This document shows positions 43,915-46,207 of a stretch of 46,207 nt of DNA, piece by piece. Position 1 is the first letter of the stretch; every line of letters begins with the position of its first letter. The notes under the pieces are model-generated. The model saw only the letters and a list, made by a program, of their open reading frames with translations. It made no database searches and had not been told where the DNA came from. Source of the stretch: an uncultured Saprospiraceae bacterium (GTDB lineage Bacteria; Bacteroidota; Bacteroidia; Chitinophagales; Saprospiraceae). The translations under genes were made by a program, and so were the position numbers. The stretch is from NCBI GenBank assembly GCA_937959275.1, contig CALGLU010000130.1, positions 1 through 46,207 of the forward strand. Direction: 5' to 3'.

Positions 43915-44443
43915 GCTCCGATGTGTTTGATTTCACAATTGTCTTCAAGGTCTTTAAGCATCTTGATTTATGGCTTTTAGTTACATTCTCATTTGCATAA
44001 TTCATGCTATGCATTATAGCCTCAATGCTGTATTGTCTATAATAGAATAGTGTTAGAATTTTGCGGCAGTTTTCAGATAACTGCTTTAGTGATTGGTGCA
44101 GTTTAACTTGTGCAGGACTCAAGGTTGTATCATGATTATCAAAATAAAATGTTTCTTGATCTTGAGAAGCCATTCGACTGACTTCCTCTCGGTCCTTTAT
44201 TGTTGCCTTAATGTGATTACGAATCATATTTCTACATATTCCAAATAGATAAGCTTTGGGCTTATCCTGATCATTAATTTTACCAGCTTGGATCGCTTCA
44301 TACAGAACGATGATTGCCTCTTGATAGATATCAATGCGGTCTTCAACACTCAGCGAATATTTTGCTGTCGCCTTCAGATATTCCGATCTAAACGATTCAT
44401 AGAATGATTCGATGGTCTGATCATGTCTAGTCCAAGCTTTCAT
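43907..44443 (-). CDS. ECF-type sigma-70 family RNA polymerase sigma factor
   Basis: This 178-residue protein has the two-domain ECF layout. Sigma region 2 is near 15-85 (EDRIDIYQEAIIVLYEAIQ and DKPKAYLFGICRNMIRNHIK). Region 4 is near 118-170 (LSENCRKILTLFYYRQYSIEAIMHSM, then NENVTKSHKSRCLKTLKTI, the recognition helix). Between them lies a variable linker. It should direct RNA polymerase to a small regulon, held back by the membrane protein encoded just downstream. I cannot identify its target promoters by eye. It is the first gene of the two-gene unit that converges on the CHAT gene. Confidence 0.9.
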   Translation of the reverse strand: MKAWTRHDQTIESFYESFRSEYLKATAKYSLSVEDRIDIYQEAIIVLYEAIQAGKINDQDKPKAYLFGICRNMIRNHIKATIKDREEVSRMASQDQETFYFDNHDTTLSPAQVKLHQSLKQLSENCRKILTLFYYRQYSIEAIMHSMNYANENVTKSHKSRCLKTLKTIVKSNTSEHD

Positions 44444-44630
44444 AAGAGAAGTACCGATTTTGGCAAATAGGTTAACATGGAAGTGTTAGTTATTTGATGA
44501 TGAACAAATTAGGAAGTTTGAATAAGAATATGAAATAAATATTTGGAAGATGCCTAGTGTCCATATAACAACACAAACACGACCAAGAAGAAAAGTAAAC
44601 ATTTGTATCTTGAGACTTCGAAGTTAGCTT

Positions 44631-45215
44631 ATGAAAACGATTGGTATCACAGGTGGAATTGGTAGTGGAAAAACAACTTGTTGCCGCATTTTTGAAACAT
44701 TAGGTATTCCTGTCTATTATGCTGATCCCCGCGCTAAGAAGCTGATGACATCAGACAAACTCTTAAAGGCACAAATCAAAGAGCTGTTAGGTAAGGATGC
44801 TTATTTTCGAAATGGGCGTCTAAACAGAGGATTTATTGCAAGTAAAATTTTTAATGATAAGGCGTTGTTGAAGAAGATGAATGGCATGGTGCATCCCGCA
44901 GTTGGGCGAGATGTCATTGCTTGGGCGAGTCAGCAAGATGCCCCATACATTTTATATGAAGCAGCTCTGCTTGTAGAGAATGGGTCTTATAAAAACTTCA
45001 ATAAGCTGATCGTGGTGAGTTGCCCGCAAGAAGAACGGATCAGGCGAGTGATGTCGCGGGATGACGTAGATATGAAAGATGTGAAAGCGAGGATGAAACA
45101 TCAACTTCCTGAGAGTAAGAAGCTTGCGGTGGCTGATTTCGTGATTGTGAATGATGGGCAGGAAATGTTGATTCCTCAGATTATGGAAGTGCATGAGCAG
45201 ATATTGGGAGGGTGA
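44631..45215 (+). CDS. coaE: Dephospho-CoA kinase
   Basis: This 194-residue protein is of typical CoaE length. It starts with the P-loop IGITGGIGSGKTT, then IPVYYADPRAKKLM (substrate-binding Asp), the HPAVGRDV block and a central LYEAALLVENG motif. RIRRVMSRDDV and VADFVIVNDG close the fold. CoaE phosphorylates dephospho-CoA at the 3'-hydroxyl as the last step of CoA synthesis in the cytoplasm. It is monocistronic. Palindromic repeats follow 40 nt downstream. Confidence 0.96.
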   Translation: MKTIGITGGIGSGKTTCCRIFETLGIPVYYADPRAKKLMTSDKLLKAQIKELLGKDAYFRNGRLNRGFIASKIFNDKALLKKMNGMVHPAVGRDVIAWASQQDAPYILYEAALLVENGSYKNFNKLIVVSCPQEERIRRVMSRDDVDMKDVKARMKHQLPESKKLAVADFVIVNDGQEMLIPQIMEVHEQILGG

Positions 45216-45254
45216 TTTAGTTAAGACTAATGGTTTCATTGTAGTTGTTGGTTA

Positions 45255-45323
45255 CAAGTTACTTTAGTGGCTTGTCCGATGTAATATTTCAAGTGGTTAA
45301 AACCACTTGGATTGATTTATCTA
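45255..45323. repeat. REP-like repeat unit 1: two hairpins
   Basis: Hairpin A is CAAGTTACTTTAGTGGCTTG (45255-45274; 8 pairs with two G-U). Hairpin B is CAAGTGGTTAAAACCACTTG (45290-45309; up to 9 pairs). The unit ends with GATTGATTTATC-like sequence. A second, related unit starts 96 nt later. Such paired palindromes next to a RAYT transposase are typical of REP/BIME elements. Confidence 0.75.
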
Positions 45324-45350
45324 CTACTAAAGCTTAATTCGTGATAATTC

Positions 45351-45415
45351 CAAGTTACTTTAGTGACTTGTGCTTCATAATATATCGATTCATAAGCCGC
45401 TTGAATTGATTAAGT
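45351..45415. repeat. REP-like repeat unit 2: two hairpins, partly decayed
   Basis: CAAGTTACTTTAGTGACTTG (45351-45370) differs from hairpin A of unit 1 by one base. The segment around AAGCCGCTTGAATTGATTAA (45394-45413) aligns with the right arm and tail of hairpin B, but its left arm has decayed. Confidence 0.7.
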
Positions 45416-45433
45416 CACATATAGTTGGTCGAA

Positions 45434-45991
45434 TTAAGGATCAAAGAAATCAACACACATTTCATCAATAATATCTTGCAATTCGTGGCTATAAGGGAGA
45501 CCATGTTTTATCCGATTATTTCGAATGTAGTTTATGGTATTCTCCAACTGAGATGGCACATAAACCCTTCCTTCGACAGTACTAACACGAGAAAGACAAG
45601 CCATATCAATTTCCTTTTAAAAATACTTTTGAGACCAAAGCGGACCTGAAGAATATTCATATTCTTTGTGAAACAGGTAAGAACTTTTACCTTTTAAAAG
45701 CTTCATCACAGCTGGTAAATACTGTTTGTCGCATTGAATAAGGATGTGTATATGATCCTTGCAAATATTAAAGGCAAAGCATACAATTTGATTTGTTTTT
45801 ACAATTTCCAGTAGTATAGACGATAGTTTTATTTCTTGTTCAGTCGTTAATAATAAAGGCTTGTTTCTTTTTACGTTATAGTCTTGCATTCTTTTAGAGA
45901 ATCGACTGTTGTGTGTTGTCAATACGACATGAATAATAATCTCCATTAGTAAAGTTGTCATTGTAGTATACTTAAAATACAATATTTTCAA
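45434..45991 (-). pseudogene. IS200-like / REP-associated tyrosine transposase (RAYT) with an in-frame TAA
   Basis: The first 124 codons (45991-45620; Met at 45961 or 45946 may be the true start) contain the HUH nuclease motif HIH in CKDHIHILIQC and continue as VMKLLKGKSSYLFHKEY and GPLWSQKYF. A TAA at 45619-45617 follows, but the same frame stays open for 60 more codons to 45434. These encode STVEGRVYVPSQLENTINYI, RNNRIKHGL and a C-terminal DEMCVDFF. This is the expected rest of the family, including the region (NYIRNNR) where the catalytic tyrosine lies. No frameshift is needed. The stop removes the catalytic tyrosine, so the protein is probably inactive unless read through. Repeated palindromes flank the gene. 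Confidence 0.85.
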
Positions 45992-46054
45992 ATATCAGTT
46001 GCCAAAAAAGTGTTAATCCTACTTTTAATGATTCAAAGCATAACTACCTTCCAA

Positions 46055-46070
46055 CAAGTGGTTAAAACCC
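46055..46070. repeat. Third, partial REP-like copy
   Basis: CAAGTGGTTAAAACCC repeats the left arm and loop of hairpin B (45290-45304) on the other side of the transposase pseudogene. The right arm is lost. Confidence 0.55.
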
Positions 46071-46111
46071 AATGTCGTTTAGTTAGTGGTCGAGGTATTA
46101 TCATTTGAAAA

Positions 46112-46152
46112 TCCAATTGTCATGATTTTTACCAAAAATCCCGCCAATTGGA
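46112..46152. repeat. Nested perfect inverted repeats upstream of the RAYT pseudogene
   Basis: TCCAATTG (46112-46119) and CAATTGGA (46145-46152) enclose GATTTTT (46124-46130) and AAAAATC (46134-46140), all perfect arms. The result is a 41-nt nested hairpin. It may be a transposase-recognised end or a leftover REP element. Confidence 0.65.
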
Positions 46153-46172
46153 GACTTTCTTTAATCATTCCA

Positions 46173-46191
46173 CGCGGCACTTCGTACCGCG
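46173..46191. repeat. Hairpin with ACTTCGT tip near the window end
   Basis: CGCGG pairs with CCGCG, with an inner AC/GT pair around TTC and one mismatch, giving the tip ACTTCGT. It shares that tip with the hairpins at 11815-11847 and 28928-28954. Confidence 0.55.
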
Positions 46192-46207
46192 CTACAATAA
46201 TGTCGCA

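Noticed and set aside
26102-45991. An altered genetic code with TAA as a sense codon
   Set aside because: Many intact genes here end normally at TAA (the first T9SS gene, parA, parB), so the two internal TAA codons are local events, not a code change.

Overview
The window looks like a chromosomal segment from a marine or environmental member of the Bacteroidota, probably of the Saprospiria (Lewinella-like) type. The reasons are: two proteins with type IX secretion (T9SS) C-terminal sorting domains (GQNYPNPF / YQNQPNPF types); Saprospiria-style Cys-rich and dockerin-like modules; several promoters of the Bacteroidota form TTTG-N19-21-TAnnTTTG; few Shine-Dalgarno sites; and the order hydrolase-parA-parB-DUF5683. 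Housekeeping genes (parAB, fmt, coaE) argue for a chromosome, not a plasmid. No tRNA, rRNA or CRISPR array was seen. The taxonomic placement is an inference.

Layout. 1-1983 is the 3' part of a large secreted T9SS protein, closed by a clear terminator. 2131-5179 is a chromosome-partition operon (UPF0173 hydrolase, ParA, ParB, DUF5683 protein), convergent with a large OmpA/SPOR-like envelope protein (5181-7034). 7165-9613 holds fmt and a tail-overlapping fused double-ATPase peptide ABC protein. 9801-17928 is a carbohydrate region: a DUF1080 lipoprotein, a ThuA-like lipoprotein, a sialic-acid-type mutarotase fused to a sodium/solute symporter, an N-acetylneuraminate-lyase-like aldolase, an exo/endonuclease-phosphatase and a bicupin. 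Two different heptanucleotide tandem arrays lie between the symporter and aldolase genes. 18252-28902 carries an AsmA-like protein, a D-aminoacylase-like amidohydrolase, a second T9SS dockerin-like protein, an HpaI-type aldolase, a stand-alone response regulator, a MATE transporter broken by one in-frame TAA, and a fumarylacetoacetate-hydrolase-family enzyme. 28903-29792 is nearly gene-free. 29793-35469 is a translationally coupled tripartite RND efflux operon. Then come a YigZ-family protein and a Rieske-glutamate synthase fusion.

38362-44443 is the most interesting part. A subtilisin-like protease and a TPR-CHAT (caspase-like) protease are divergent from one promoter region that contains an 18-bp perfect palindrome. 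The CHAT gene converges on and overlaps a membrane TPR protein that forms a two-gene unit with an ECF sigma factor. The CHAT protein has a signal peptide and a C-terminal membrane anchor, so its protease domain is predicted to face the periplasm. I propose a sigma/anti-sigma/two-protease envelope signalling module. This is an inference from gene order and topology.

44631-46207 holds coaE and a locus built around an IS200-like/REP-associated tyrosine transposase (RAYT). That gene is interrupted by one in-frame TAA and is flanked by repeated palindromes.
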